NCBI RefSeq assembly: GCF_965638725.1
Contig: NC_134963.1
Span: 12,366,501-12,430,500, forward strand
Source: Aptenodytes patagonicus
Lineage: Eukaryota > Chordata > Aves > Sphenisciformes > Spheniscidae
DNA length: 64,000 nucleotides
Direction: 5' to 3'
Shown: piece by piece, positions 49,208 to 62,536 of the stretch
Numbering within the stretch: the stretch's first letter is position 1
Layout of the letters: every line of letters begins with the position of its first letter
Translations under genes and position numbers: made by a program
Notes under the pieces: model-generated
Database searches by the model: none
Told to the model about the DNA's origin: nothing
Seen by the model: the letters and a program-made list of their open reading frames with translations, nothing else

Positions 49208-52200
49208 GTTAGCTCTCTCCCCTTTCCTCTTAAAAGTTGCGCATGGAGCTATTGGTCACAGAAGTAGAGTGGGAGGTGGAGGCTTCTGTGTAGTAAAGTG
49301 AAGGCTGAAAAGCCTTTGCCTGGATTAGGATTTGCAGGGTGGTATAAAATGAGCAACTTGTTAAATGTGATGTAGCTGTGCAATCCTGTCCTTGATATAC
49401 TTTTGATTCCCACCACCTTATTTTAATATCTGAGCACCTCACAGCATGTGCTGGAGACATTATGGTAGAGACTGAAGTATGTTGTTCTACCAGCTTTCTC
49501 AAGCACTTGCACTTCGTAGTTCTACTTTTAGCAATGTTCCTTTAAGAAGTTGACTAAAATGTTTCCTTATAGTAGATGCCACTTCCTTGGAATATACAGC
49601 ACACCAGATCTTATCAGGAGCTTTAACGTGTTTACTAAGATGCCTTTTGTAATCTTGGACTTGCTCATATTTTGCTGCTGGAAGCCTAAGCACTTATGAC
49701 TCCAAACAGTGCTTAGTGTTAAAACTTTAACACAAGTGCTTTTGTTTAGCTGCGATACCTAAATGTATGCATGAGTGGAAGACCAGTAACTAAATAACTT
49801 GCAAATAAAGATTCTTTCAATACTAAGTGAGTTTGATATGCTGCGGGGCTTAAGGTTCAAACCTTGTTTGGGGTTTTGGTACCACTGCTGAAACATGCTC
49901 TTAGACCCTTTCTAGTCTTTAATGGTGGCTGACTTTCCCATTGCTGAAAGCTGTGGGAACAGGTGGTCATTGCTTTGTGGAAATCTATTAAGGTACTTTG
50001 CAACAAATGGCCTGAAGCGTGGAACAGGGTGAGACAGTGTACTGTTGCTGACTGTGTTATCTTACTTGAGGAATTCTGAACTGTTAGCTTCCTAGTAGGT
50101 TGTTTTTTTAAGAGAAAAAAATTATCATTGTAGCTCTGTTCGTTCGAGATAGTAGGGCTAGCTTATTTTAACTAGACATCAACAATAAACCAAGTACTTC
50201 AGAACTGGCAAAACTTACATGGGAATAGTATGGCTTTCTACTTCTCTCTAACTTCTTAGCAAAGATGTACACTTAACTGTCTAAGATGCAAGGCATACTA
50301 TTGTTCAGATCTTGTTAGTCAATTAACTCTAAAGTGTGGGAGAGGAGCTGTCTTTAAACTTCTGCTGTTGGTAAAGCGGTATCTATACTTGCTTAGTCTT
50401 GCCCAACTCCTCTCAAGAGTAGTAACTGAATGCAGCTTCAAATTCTGCTTGCTTTTTTTTGGGCAGTAGTCAGCTAGTGCTGGTGGTAGCTGTACACTGA
50501 AACTGATGCATTTGTAGCTTCAGTTTCGTTAATTCAGTTCCTATAGTTTCTGATCAGGATAATGTTGCAGAACTAGTGCCAGAAGGCATCTAGTCTTGTT
50601 TATCTGTTGGTTTCCAAGGAGTCTAAAGTCAAGAAACACCAGAAATCAATCTGTGTTAAAATATCTTGTATTGTATGGGGGTTTTCTGGGTTTTTTTACA
50701 AGTAGCACCTTAAATATAGCTGCTTTAAGGTGCTCATGGAATCAACATCGTAAGCCATTTTCACATGATCTTGTTTCCTACTAATTAGGGATGGGAGGAA
50801 CACTGTTTCAGGACATGTGCTGCTGATTTGGAGTGGGGACTCACTTCCTTCAATGGTTTATATTCATTTACTACAGTAGGAAAACAATTGGCTCATACTA
50901 TGAATCCTTCTAAACTGTTTGAATAAAACTGTTTAATAACAGCTAAACACACCTTTCCCCCCACCCACTTAAAAGTACTAGTGTGTGAATTAAACAAGAA
51001 AACCCAAACCCAAAGCACACTCTGGAAGTGCCAGTGTTAATCTCCTCTATTACGAGTGTTATACAGTCCAAGCTGTGTCTTTTCTAGTTCTTTGGAAGCT
51101 GTTGCTCCAAAGGTGTACAGCTAATGAGCGAAAGCCAAGAAACAATTCAAATTTTCCTCAGTTAAGTGGAAGAATTGCAATAGGATCTGATTGAGAGCCC
51201 AGACTCCCTCTTGTGGCCAACAAAATAGTTAATTTCAAGTCTGGTGATGGACAGTGCTGTTACTACTTGTGATATCTGCATCAGGCTGTGATAGTATTAC
51301 AGCACTGATGTTCCTCATAGATCAAGGTTTATTTTGGGAAGCTGTGGGCAGAGAGGCCAGTCTCCCTCCCTTTAATGGAACTCTTTTTGCTGAAGACTGG
51401 TGCAGGGTGATGCTTGGATGTACATGTATGTGAGTGTGCATATTAAGGTTTTGTCCAGCTACCAAGCTGCCATCTGGAAACTTTCAAATATCAACCTCTC
51501 ATAGCTAATGAACTGATTTTAATCACGTGGGGATAATGATGTAAAAACTCTAGAGGATACTGTGTTCTTGGGGGGAAAAAGGTAAAGAGATTTCCTTCTT
51601 CAGTTTGGCTGATGTGTGGTGTCTGCTGTTAGGATTTCTTTATCCTTCCAGCTGCCCACTGAGTTCTGCACAGTTCTGAATCAATTTAGTACAGTTGGGA
51701 GTGAGGCAGATTGAAGAAAGGTAATCTAGGGAGAATAAGTAAGACTAATTAGAAATGTGCATCTTGACTGCAGCCAAGTTAACACTGATTCAGAGCACTG
51801 ATGATCACACCATTAATAATACTTTTTAAATGTAGCAAACTGCAGTGAAACTGTAGATTGATTGCTAGTCTGCCTCAAATGACTAACTGCTCAGGGCTGT
51901 GCAGTAGTAAACTAAGGACTGTATTTGAAAGCTGGTGGAAAGTGGGAAAACTGAAGTAATCATTCAGCATTGATTTCGTGTTGGGTAGAGTGGATAATTG
52001 TATAACATACATTTAGATATCTTGGAATTGGTGGTGGTCAGAAATGGCAAGCTTGTCTGGAATTTCCAGATCTACATTAGTAACTGGTATTGTGATAATG
52101 CTTTTTTTACCTGCTGAATCTTATATAGCATTAAACATAGCAATTTTGATTCCATCTTGAGAACTTACTAGCTCCAGTATCAGTGATGCCTGTCTTGCTT

Positions 52201-55200
52201 ATAAGCTGAACTGTCCGGGGAAGTGAATAGGTAAACATGTATGATGTGAACAGCCTTTGAAGTGTTAATGAGGTCTGAACCTGACCTAGTAAAGCTTAGA
52301 GCTTCAAGTAAGTGTTTGCTCAGTGGCCACTGGTAGAAGAACTGAAAAATAAACTTGCTGTCTAATGTCAACTTTTCACTGCAGTATTTCACAGGAAATG
52401 AAACAACATGTTGGGAAACTTGGGTTGTCAAATTAAACCACTAAACTGAACAGGCAGTCTGGAATTGATATTTTGGGTCACTTGAATCTTGTCTGGGTGA
52501 AAATTGGAACTAACTTCTTGTTCTTTCTAGGAGGAATTGCTGGATATTAAAGAGCGTCCCTACTCTAAGCAAAGACCTTCTTGTCTTTCTGAAAAATATG
52601 ACAGGTATTTTCTTGATTATACAAAAACTATATATATTTCTTTCAAAATAAAAGTTTAAATTGCAAAAAATTCTTAGCTAAGAAGCGCACTTACGTTGAT
52701 GCGAGATCTATGTGCTCCAGAGCTTAGTGTATGACAATGTTTTCAGAAGTACTAATCTACTAGGAAAGGCTTAATGCTCTAGCTAGGAGTTTTGTGCTTT
52801 GAACAAAGGTTATATTATGAGATCCGGCAGAAAATAACTTCACACAACACAAGTCTTACAGACTTGCAGGAAAAACTACCAAGAATGTAAGTGGCTGTAT
52901 AGCACAGACCAACTAGGTCATGTTGCAGCAAGCTGAGATGGATTTCTCTCCCATGTTGACAGTGTACCTCATTTAAAAATGAAGGTGAGAGTGTTCTTGG
53001 CTTGTGTTTGTAAGTTTGCTAAACAGCAATATCTTTACTATTCAGACTGATTTATTGTACAAGTAAGTATGAGATTGAGGTAGAACTTTCTGAATGCTTA
53101 AGAACAGCGGCATATGATCTCCTTGAGCTATTTTTCAGTGTACCAGGCAAACTTCACCGATAACTAGTGATAGTCGTTATAATCTGATGCTGGGTATTAA
53201 ACTTCCTTACTGTTACAGAAGGGATCCAGAATACCATGTATGGCGTAATATAGTAAGGCAAAGGTTTAGAAGTTGGGTATGAGAAATGTTTCACTTGTAC
53301 AGATTGCTAGTCAGTGAATTCTAGGTTTTCAGCAGCAGTACTATGACTTATTTATTAGACTACAAGTAGCAAACAATCCTGCAATCTTATTTTCATAGTG
53401 ATGGTGTCTGGGATCCAGAGAAGTGGCATGCATCTTTATATCCGAGTTCAGGAAGAACTTCACCAGTGGAAAGCTTTAAAAAAGATTTGGATTCAGATCG
53501 GACTTCTCTTATGCGTAGGATAGTAGGTAAGTGTGTTCTTACAGCACAAAACTCAAAACTGAACATAGGCTGTTGGCAAAACCTTTCCTTTGGGATGACA
53601 CAAATGAGACTAAACAAAGTCTCTCTGAAAATTGTTTGACTGCATAGAATAAGTGTCAAGGAAATCTTGGTTGCTCCGACTATAGTCTAGTTTCAGGTAT
53701 TCTGGTAACTGTTACCGAAGAACAAACTTAGGTAGCAGTCAGTTATTATATCCTACTATTCGTGCTATATAATAGTAAATATATATGCAATAATGCAAGT
53801 GCAGGGGACAATTTCCCTACAATTCAAGGCTGATTACTTCGAAGGTCTATAGTGGGAAAGCAGGTACTTCCTAGGAGACCGCAATGATTCCTCAATATCC
53901 AACTGTAAATTTAAGTTTTTTGTCCTCTGCACTTCCTGTGGTCTCGGCTAGATTAGCTTTGCAAAAATAAATCATGAGTGTTTTCCTTCAAAGAGCTCTG
54001 GAAAAGCAGCAAGGCTATGGAACAGAAGGCTATTATACAGCTAACTAGCTTTTATTTACTAATACATAAAACTCAATGCTTTTTGCTTGGTCCTTGACTT
54101 GTAGATCCAAGAGAGCGAGTGAAAGAAGATGACTTGGATGTAGTCTTAAGTCCACAAAGGCGAAGCTTTGGAGGCGGCTGTCATGTAACTGCAGCTATTA
54201 GCTCACGTCGAGCAGGGAGCCCATTAGAGAAGGAGAATGATGGTGTCCGTGTTATTGGTGGCCGCAGGATTGGCAGTGGAAGAATTATCTCTTCTCGTAA
54301 TTTTGATAAAGACCACCGGGGTGGTGAAAAAGACATACGTGATTCTAGAGATGCAAGAGACCGAGATCGTGACAGGGACTACAAAGATAAACGCTTCAGG
54401 GTTTGTTTTTTCTTTTCCTAATTGCATATTAAATTAGAGGTTTTGGACACTTTGCACTACAAGCAACAGGGGCAGGTTAACTGCATGGAGCAGTTGAGTG
54501 TTCTGTGCAAGTAGGCTGTTTCTTCTTAGAAGAACCTTTATGGTTTAAAGGATGAGCACTCAGTACTTGAACTTAGTTGTCAATCCTTCTGACAGCTCAG
54601 CTGGGATACATCTAATACTGTGTATCTTGCAGACCTCTCCTGTGTAGACTTAATAGCAAGATATTCAAAAGTCTAATAATTCGTTCATTGCTCTTGACCT
54701 AGCAGTTGTCAGTGAGCACTGTCTTTAATCTCAGCAGATGGAAGCTTTCAATGCTTTCAGGCATTTTTAAGGGGGGAAAAAAAAAAGAGGAACCACTAGC
54801 CTACCTCTCAGGATACAAAACTGAGTTTATATAGGCACTTGCAAACCAATAGCCTTCAGTGTAATAAAGCAGAAATTCAACTATCAAGTTCTTAAAATTT
54901 AAAAGCTTACTAAGCATGCTGAGTGTGTGTTTAAACCTTTAAAAAAAAAAAAAAAAAGCCCAGAACTAGTGTGAAAAGGTTGTCATTTGCTTTGGAGGTC
55001 AGGGAGGAATCTTATGAAACAGCATTAATGGTTAATGTTTTTAATATCCCACTTCAGAGGGAATTTGGTGACAGCAAACGTGTCTTTGGAGAGCGAAGAA
55101 GGAATGACTCTTACACTGAAGAGGAACCTGAGTGGTTCTCTGCTGGTCCTACAAGTCAGTCTGAAACCATTGAGCTCACAGGCTTTGATGATAAAATTTT

Positions 55201-58200
55201 GGAGGAAGATCACAAAGGGAGAAAGCGTACAAGAAGACGTACAGCCTCACTAAAAGAAGGTAATGGCAAATTTGACAGAAACTTTGCTTGTCTGCTAGTA
55301 TGGCATATTGCTAGATATAGAGGTGCTTGTTATAGGTCCAGGCAAGTGTAAAGAATAATGCAGTTTATCAGTCTTAAACTTGCATAGCTTTTGGTCATCC
55401 TGAAGCAGAAGACGTAAGGCCCATGATTGATCTTTCAGATTGCAGATACCTTTAAGTGATAAAATACTATTTTTTTTTTTCCAAAAGAAAGGCAGGACTG
55501 AGAGGCTGGAAAAGAAACTTGTATGGATGTTGAATGATATCAGGAATTTGTAGGCTATTAAAAGGGTCTTGTCCATTTTTTTTATATCCTGCTGGTTGCT
55601 AAAGGCTTGGTTTAAGCTAAGCTAATGCTCTGAGGTACTTGAAATATTTTTTCTTATAGAAATACTAGCATTAGTAACACTGATTTGGACATACAGCTGC
55701 CAGTAATATAGCTTTAAGCTGAATTTGGAGACTATCTGAATTTGTCTGCAGTCATTGGACTTCAAGTCTACCATTATTATTACCACTGCAAAAGCTGTAG
55801 TTTAAACTTTTCTGAGCAAGAGAGAAGATGACTTCCTAATGCTAGAAATTCTGCAGGTGGACAATATAAACCTGAAGAGTTCAGGTTCAGTTGTGTATTC
55901 ACTTAACTAAAATGTAGTACAATTTCAAGCATACTAGGTTTGTAGTCATGTCACAGCTTTTTTGCAGCACCTGTGCAAGCTTGGTAAGTCGTTAATATGA
56001 CACGTGCTTTCCTCCTGCTGGAGGAGTAGGAGCAATATTTGTCATATCTTGACAGTATTAAGAAAACTCATGTCAAGTACCAGCTTTCAGGGAGTCTGCT
56101 CTCTGGGCCATCTAGGAAGAAAGCAGGAGCTGCCAAAGGATTCTTGATGGAAAAACAGCAGTAGCTGTTAACTTACTGTAACAGCTGTATCTGCTTGGTG
56201 TGACATAACATCTGATCTGTTCTGTGTACTTCCTGCGTTGATCAGGATACAGTTGTGCATGATTCTATGGCAATTCTTATTTCCTTGAAGTAGATAGAGC
56301 TTTTAGTCTGTAATTAAGACTGTGCTAGAGTTCTAGTGGGCCCTAGTTTCTGTTGTGGCAGATTGGAGCCGGCACAATATAACTGATGAAATAGCACATA
56401 GGTGGCTACATTACTTTGGTCCTGTGCTTCGAATTCCTAGGCAAATACATTGACTGTTAGGCACTGTTCCTGCAGGAAATGGTCAAGTTCAGTGACTCAG
56501 CATTTGATTTTTCTCTTTAAGGGATAGAATGCAATGGTGGAGTGGCAGAAGAGGATGAAGTGCAAACTGTCCTTGCCAATGAAACTCCAGCAGATCAAGA
56601 AGTTCCTAGGGAAGCCGTTTTACAAGAACCAGCTCCAGGAGAGTTTGACTTCAATGAATTCTTTAACTTGGATAAAAGTGTTCCTGGCCTGGCTTCGGTG
56701 AGGTGGTTTTTTGTTTGGTTTTTTTTTTAAGACTGGCTGTATTCATGAGAAGCATTTTTGCTGCTGCTGCATTCAATGAAAGCTAAAACTTCTTGCTTTG
56801 TGAAAGTTGCTTTATGCAGTGTGTAAGTTAAGATGAATTTGCAGAGGTTTAGCTTTGGAGTGTTAGGATGTTAATCTTCACTGAAAGGGTTGTCAAGCAT
56901 TGGAACAGCTGCCCAGGGAAGTGACTGAGTCACCATCCCTGGAGGTATTTAAAAGATGTGTAGATGTGGTGCTTAGGGACATGGTTTAGCGGTGGACTTG
57001 GCAGTGCTAGGTTAACGGTTGGACTTGATGATCTTAAAGGTCTTTTTTAACCTAAACGGTTCTATGATGTTACTTCTAAAATGTTATCCCTGGGACTGGC
57101 TGTATTTCCAAAGAAAGTGTATGAGGCAGAGTAGCTGATTATCTTTTCTTTCTTTTGATTGTTACTTGAAAACTCAAAATCAGCATCCTGGATGGATCTT
57201 CTTTGGAAGTATTAGATATGTTCAGAGAAGATTCACTGTACAAACTTTGTACAGCTGAAAAAAGCCTTTTGCAGCTAAGTCTTGGAATTGCAGCAAATGG
57301 ATATTTTGTGCAAGCTTCCTGAAAAGCAGTAAGCCTGGAGACACCTGATGAATACTGTCTCTGAGACATTGCATCGTTATCAATACCAGTAACATGGCTG
57401 AAAGGATGTATGTCTGAGAGGGTTTTAATCTTTATTGCTTAAACCTCTGTATAGTGGTTAATTCATTATTTAGAACTATTACTACTGAGCTGGAAAAACA
57501 AACATAGCCTACTAATTCAATCAAAAGCATGTTTAAACAAAGTTATTGATGTGACTAGTAAATACTCTGTGTAGCCCAAGTCATACTTAGATTGCTACTC
57601 ATACCTAGAAGGTAGTAACAAGACTATGAAGAAAGACTGACAGCTGCACCGCAAGTTTCTTCCAATAGTGGATTTGTACCTCCAGCCATGATTTGATGGG
57701 GATTCTGGTACTTCTGTTGATAGCGTACAGTTCTTGAACATCCAATCTCTAGAGGTAATAGTGGATGGTTGGTGTTCACTGTTTTTAGTCTGAAAGCTAT
57801 AACTGGTCTGTATCTTAGCGTGCTTTTTTCCTCTTCACCACAAGAAGGGGTAAGCAGGTCCAGCAAGTACTGATTAAGCATGGGCCTAATTCATAAACTG
57901 CTGATATTTCTATTCTTGATCTCTCCGTCACCAGGAAGAAAAGCTATTCTTGACTATTCTAGATGGTATAACTGATTAGTAGATAGAATTTGAGTAAAAA
58001 GGCTTAGTGTTGTAGAAAGGTAAATGTGTTTAAAAAAAAAAGTTGTATTCTGATAGCAAAGAAACAGATCTGATACATCGTTTAGAAACGTTAAGGTTTA
58101 AAGAAATAGAATCCTGACCTAGTCTTTAATATGGAAAAGCTGCTTGCATTAAAAAAGGTTCATCATACGGTGGCAGTAATTCAACAAATACAGTGGAGAG

Positions 58201-61200
58201 TTTGTTCTCCCTATAGAAGATGTAAATGATGTGTCTTTAGTCTTGACAATCTGATTTTCAGCATATCTGCAAGATGGTGACTCCTTCCAAAAGCAGGGAA
58301 TTCCCAAGTCACAAAATATCTGCTAATGAAACTTTAGTGGGCAGATGTTATAATTTGTCACAAAAGTGGGTTTCAGACTAGCCAGAGCATATCGTAATAT
58401 TCTTTTTTTGTATTGGCGATATGTCTGTGACAAGTGTTACAGTAGATTTGTACACTTCCTGACATAACTGTCTTAATTCTTCTAACCTGTTAGATTCAAA
58501 CAATTAAAACCAAATGGATCAACGCTATCTTGTTTTTGCTGTTGGAAATAGTGTTGAGTGCCCCTTGTTTTAGAGAAAACAGCTTCTCTGGCAGAAGGAA
58601 GCTGTTCTTCTTTTGTCTAAAAGTAAATGTGCTGCATGGTGAAACTGCACTGGTGCTTATTGAGCAGGCTTTTAACTGGATACTATCTTGCAAGATAGGA
58701 AAAGCTTTAGTTTAAGTTAAATTTTATAATGCACTGGTTTTTAAATACTTGTAATAATTAGCAAAGAAGTAAACAGTTGCTATAAACTGTAGTGACTTCT
58801 GACAGACTAACTCTATGAAGTACTGCTTAGTGACCTCAGTTCTGTCTGGAGGGAGAAGGTGCTAGCTGCCAGTACTTTGCTGATGACACAGACTCCATTG
58901 ACTTGAAGAATGCAACCCTCTTAGTCCCAGAATGGTTCAGCATGTGAAGTGCAAGCAAGTAGTCCTTACTGTCTTTCTCCCCCAGCCGTTGTGGGATGCT
59001 CACAAGTCAAGGAGTAGTCTCTGCACTTCTTTCCAGGCACTGTCCTTGGCCAGTGCTGGAACTGAATTGAATCGTGGTTGCAGAAAATTCAATGGATCAG
59101 TACTCCTGCTGTACAGTGACAGGGACCAGCCTTGAGCCATCTGGCTGTCAAAATTACTAGTTATTATAATATGTTTTCATTCTTGTGGCAAATGCTTCTC
59201 AATTTTTTTTGCACATCCACTTTAAAATGGTGTAGTTAATGGTCTTTGGAATCTCTGATTATGCTGTTTCAGTTATAGTTTTACTCTGAACAAATATTTT
59301 GTATAAATAAAAGATGTATGATGGGTTATGCTAACTGACTATGCAAATGCTGCCATATTGGAAAGGGGAAAAAAAGCAGTTCAAAGCTTCTAAACTCTGA
59401 GAGTAGCATCTAGTTGTCTGTAGCAGAAGAATCTTGGTTGCACAGGAAAGCTTCTCAAAGATGTTGCTGATCTTGCTTCTGTTAAGATTATCTCTTTTTT
59501 TTCTTTCCCCCCCCCCCATAATCTAGATGATAGAGGATGTGCTGGGGGAAGGTTCAGTGTCTGCCAGCAGGTTCAGCAGGTGGTTTTCTAATCCTAGTCG
59601 TTCTGGAAGTCGGTCAAGCAGCTTGAGATCTACACCACATGAGGAACTGGAGAGGCTAGCAGGTAAGACTATAGGACAATACAGGGTCAGATAGCCTCCT
59701 TCCATATTCCTTCCTACTCATTCAGTAAGAACATGGCAGATAAAGCTTTAGGATAGTGAATTCTCCCACAGTTTAAGCACTTGATGTTCTTTTGGAAGCT
59801 CTTAGAGTAAGCAGCTATAAGTTCTTTTTTATAAGTGTTCTTGTCATGCTCCTGATGACTTCCCAGCTGATCTTGGGCAAGGGGTGTGAGGCATAACTTT
59901 TCAGTGACATGTTGAAGTTGGTTACCAGTGTATGTTCATCTTGAGGCATTGGGTTGGTAAACTGATGTCGCAGTGCTCCTGGTTTTGCTGTTTCAGGTCT
60001 AGAGCAAGCCATTCTCTCCCCTGGCCAGAACTCTGGAAACTACTTTGCTCCCATTCCATTGGAAGACCACTCTGAAAACAAAGTGGACATCCTAGAAATG
60101 CTACAGAAAGCCAAAGTGGACTTAAAACCTCTTCTCTCAAGTCTTTCAGCCAACAAGGAAAAGCTTAGAGAGAGCAGTAAGTGCCTCTTCAGATATTGTC
60201 AAGTTCTTGTGATGCAGTATCTCAAGGCAAGAGGCTTGGTATTCTGGAAACCTCAACTGCCAAGTCCAGGAGTAGGAAGTATTATAGGTTTACTTACAGT
60301 ACTGAAACCCCAGTATTCAACAAATCTCAGTTGTGTCAATATCGTCACTGCTTCTTTTCATCCTAATCACAGGATGACATCAGGACTCCGTCAGACTGCT
60401 TTACTGGCCAGTAATAATCATAAGTTAAGATGATGCAAGTCTTGACCTAAGTTTCCAGCTTTGTCTATGGCATTTACATACATTTTTCATACTGGAGACT
60501 GATAATGCCAGCTCTGAAACTGTGTGGCATTTAAACTCTGGCTTTACCAAAAACTTAACGTGTAAGTCATTCTTGCAAGCATCTATAATGGATCACATTG
60601 ATCCATGAAGTATCAGTATCTAAAAAGATGAACAGTGGCTTGAGGATGTCAATTTTTCCAAGTGCATACTGTAAACTTGAACTTCTCATGGCTGTTGCTA
60701 GCACTTGAAGCACAGTGGTCTGTGCTTGCTGTTCAGTGCATGAATTAAATAATTAACATAGAGCTACAACATAGGAACAGATTGTCTTAGTTATGCTAAC
60801 TTGGCTAGAATCACAGGATTTCAGGGAACTTAGTCTGTTAGAATTCACTTTTGCTAGCATCGGCTGTTCTAAACAGAGTTCAGGGCTGACTTTAAGCTTA
60901 ATGTTCAAGGGCAGATCCAAGTTAGAGATTTGCATGTTTGGGCCCATAGCATGCATGGAGGGTACAAAATGCATGTGTTCTTTGAAATCTTACGGTCTAA
61001 TTCCAAATTGGTTTCTCTTTGGCAAGCAGCATGTATTGCCATGTAAGCTGGACTGAACAAAAGGTAATGCTACTCTGTGATTTGTGTGAAGTAGCTAGGA
61101 AGGAAAGCATCCAAGCCCTGCAAATATTCTTAAGCATCCAGTCTGGGAGTAGGGAGTGTTGGCTAACATGTGGAGAACTTTTTCTTAATTTGACTTAAAT

Positions 61201-62536
61201 AGAACTACAAGTCTTTTCTGTTGTTCTGCTTAGTCTGACTTTCCTACTAAAAGCTTTTTAAACTTTGATCCTCACAAAGCAAGGATGAAGGAACAAAAAC
61301 TTGTGGGGAAGCTTCCATTCATTCAAAAGTACCTGATGTGGGTTCTGTATTCCCATAAAATGCTGTACAGTTCTTCAAGTGTTGTGGAGTTTTCAGGTCA
61401 ATTCCTCTCCACCAACATCATGTTTTTCCTCATGTTCCATACTGCATGTCTGCATCATTGTTTCTTTTCTCCACCTTCTTGCCCAAATTTCCAGTAAATC
61501 TTATTTCTTTGGTCCACCATCTGCTACAGCAACCCATGGCATGCTCCTGTCTCTTCTTCCTTTTCTCTTAAGGTGTCATACCTTGTGATGTGTGTTAGTA
61601 GGTCCATAAAGCATGTCTAGCCTTGATGTTGGGCACTGATAGATATTTATATGTGTATACACAGGGAAAAAGTACGGCTTAATAACACTCGTACCTTATT
61701 CTGGTTATGCCAGTGAAATCTTTCTATAGTGGCTTTAATTTCTGAGGGAAAAAAAAATCTACTTCAAACTTTATGCACACCAAACTAAGTGTGTAACTGA
61801 GTCTCCAAAGTATCTAAATTTTCCAGGTATGTATTCTCTCTACTTATGATAGCTTCAGACAATTTGACATCGCTTACACTGTGGCTGTAAGACCATCTGA
61901 TCTCCTGGAGTATAAGATAAATGGAACTTTCCTAATTGAAAGAGAACAAACTCTGTTGTCAGATGAATATTCTCTACTAAAAGCAGGTGAAGTTGTAAAA
62001 TGTGGTAATGACATGTCTTGCAGGATAAATAAAAGCTAGTGAGAGCTTATCAGTTGAAACCTAAACAGGTTCTTGTGGAATCTTACATGCCTGTAGTTGT
62101 GCATGGCAATACTCCTAATTTAAATATTAGAATATCAGTCTAAACACAGGTCAGACATGGTTTGACAGCTAGTTTGAATATCAGAAGATAAGTTTTTGGC
62201 TGTTCCTTGTTGAATACAAGTTGTTTGAAAACACCTGCACAAGAATTATTAGCTCACTTGTAAACAGAGAACCATGGTTTACCAGTATTTCTCCTGTATT
62301 TCTCAGCACATTCAGGAGTTGTACTTTCAGTGGAAGAAGTTGAAGCTGGGCTAAAAGGCCTGAAAGTGGATCAGGAGGGGAAAATTGCTACTCCATTTAT
62401 GGCCGAGCAAATGGAGGAAGCATTGAATGTCACTGGCTCCAGACAGATCAAGAAAGATGGAGATATGACTGCATTTAACAAACTGGTCAGCAGTATGAAG
62501 GCAAGTGGGACTCTACCTTCACAGCCCAAAGTCAAT
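49112..62536 (+). CDS. EIF4ENIF1: EIF4ENIF1 (4E-T), eIF4E-binding transporter, N-terminal half
   Basis: 4E-T binds eIF4E, shuttles it to the nucleus, and in the cytoplasm represses translation and helps assemble P-bodies with DDX6. Nine coding exons (49112-49207, 52531-52604, 53399-53526, 54105-54400, 55058-55259, 56522-56697, 59527-59662, 59997-60176, 62307-62536) join in frame to give 506 codons, close to the first half of the roughly 985-residue human protein. Seen: the canonical eIF4E-binding motif YTKEELL with Tyr at residue 30; a basic Arg/Asp region near 185-200 where the human NLS lies; the Cup-homology/DDX6-binding segment with EPEWFSAGP and SETIELTGFDD (exon 5); and conserved SRFSRWFSNPSRSGSRSSSL and ENKVDILEMLQKAKVDLKPL. 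The start ATG sits in ACCATGG, a strong Kozak site. The gene is head-to-head with SFI1. The remaining exons lie past position 64000. Confidence 0.96.
49208..52530 (+). other. EIF4ENIF1: EIF4ENIF1 intron after the first coding exon
   Basis: A 3.3-kb AT-rich intron; no further exon, RNA gene or clear transposon seen. Confidence 0.65.
52531..52604 (+). CDS. EIF4ENIF1: EIF4ENIF1 coding exon 2
   Basis: Encodes EELLDIKERPYSKQRPSCLS and EKYD, completing the YX4L-phi eIF4E-binding site. Acceptor TTCTAG, donor GTATTT. Confidence 0.96.
53399..53526 (+). CDS. EIF4ENIF1: EIF4ENIF1 coding exon 3
   Basis: Encodes DGVWDPEKWHASLYPSSGR and SPVESFKKDLDSDRTSLMRR, matching human almost residue for residue. Acceptor CATAG, donor GTAAGT. 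Confidence 0.97.
54105..54400 (+). CDS. EIF4ENIF1: EIF4ENIF1 coding exon 4
   Basis: Encodes PRERVKEDDLDVVLSPQRR, GGRRIGSGRIISSRNFDKDH and an Arg/Asp-rich basic stretch near the human nuclear localisation signal. Donor GTTTGT; reading continues a few codons past it by chance. Confidence 0.96.
55058..55259 (+). CDS. EIF4ENIF1: EIF4ENIF1 coding exon 5, Cup-homology region
   Basis: Encodes REFGDSKRVFGERRRNDSYT, EEEPEWFSAGPTSQSETIEL and TGFDDKILEEDHKGRKRTRR. In human 4E-T this segment contacts DDX6. Acceptor TTCAG, donor GTAATG. Confidence 0.97.
55260..56521 (+). other. EIF4ENIF1: EIF4ENIF1 intron 5
   Basis: A 1.3-kb intron with no exon or clear repeat seen. Confidence 0.65.
56522..56697 (+). 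CDS. EIF4ENIF1: EIF4ENIF1 coding exon 6
   Basis: Encodes ECNGGVAEEDEVQTVLANE and GEFDFNEFFNLDKSVPGLAS, acidic and conserved. Donor GTGAGG. Compared with human DKVPCLAS there is one extra residue. Confidence 0.96.
56698..59526 (+). other. EIF4ENIF1: EIF4ENIF1 intron 6, with a CR1 copy
   Basis: A 2.8-kb intron. Apart from the CR1 fragment at 56876-57069 and a C-rich run before the acceptor (about 59508-59517), nothing else is supported. Confidence 0.65.
56876..57069 (+). mobile_element. CR1 LINE 3' fragment
   Basis: Diagnostic CR1 3' sequence in sense orientation: GGAACAGCTGCCCAGGGAAG, then CCCTGGAGGTATTTAA, GGTTGGACTTGATGATCTTA and GGTTCTATGATG at the end. It is strongly 5'-truncated and non-coding. 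Confidence 0.92.
59527..59662 (+). CDS. EIF4ENIF1: EIF4ENIF1 coding exon 7
   Basis: Encodes MIEDVLGEGSVSASRFSRWF then SNPSRSGSRSSSLRSTPHEE, almost the same as human. Acceptor TCTAG after a T/C-rich tract, donor GTAAGA. Confidence 0.97.
59997..60176 (+). CDS. EIF4ENIF1: EIF4ENIF1 coding exon 8
   Basis: Encodes LEQAILSPGQNSGNYFAPIP and LEMLQKAKVDLKPLLSSLSA, nearly invariant in vertebrates. Acceptor TTTCAG, donor GTAAGT. Confidence 0.97.
60177..62306 (+). other. EIF4ENIF1: EIF4ENIF1 intron 8
   Basis: A 2.1-kb intron with no supported exon, RNA gene or repeat. Confidence 0.65.
62307..62536 (+). CDS. EIF4ENIF1: EIF4ENIF1 coding exon 9 (last in the window)
   Basis: Encodes HSGVVLSVEEVEAGLKGLKV and KKDGDMTAFNKLVSSMKASG, ending LPSQPKVN in phase 0 with donor GTAAGT. 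Conserved with human apart from a few substitutions. Confidence 0.96.
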
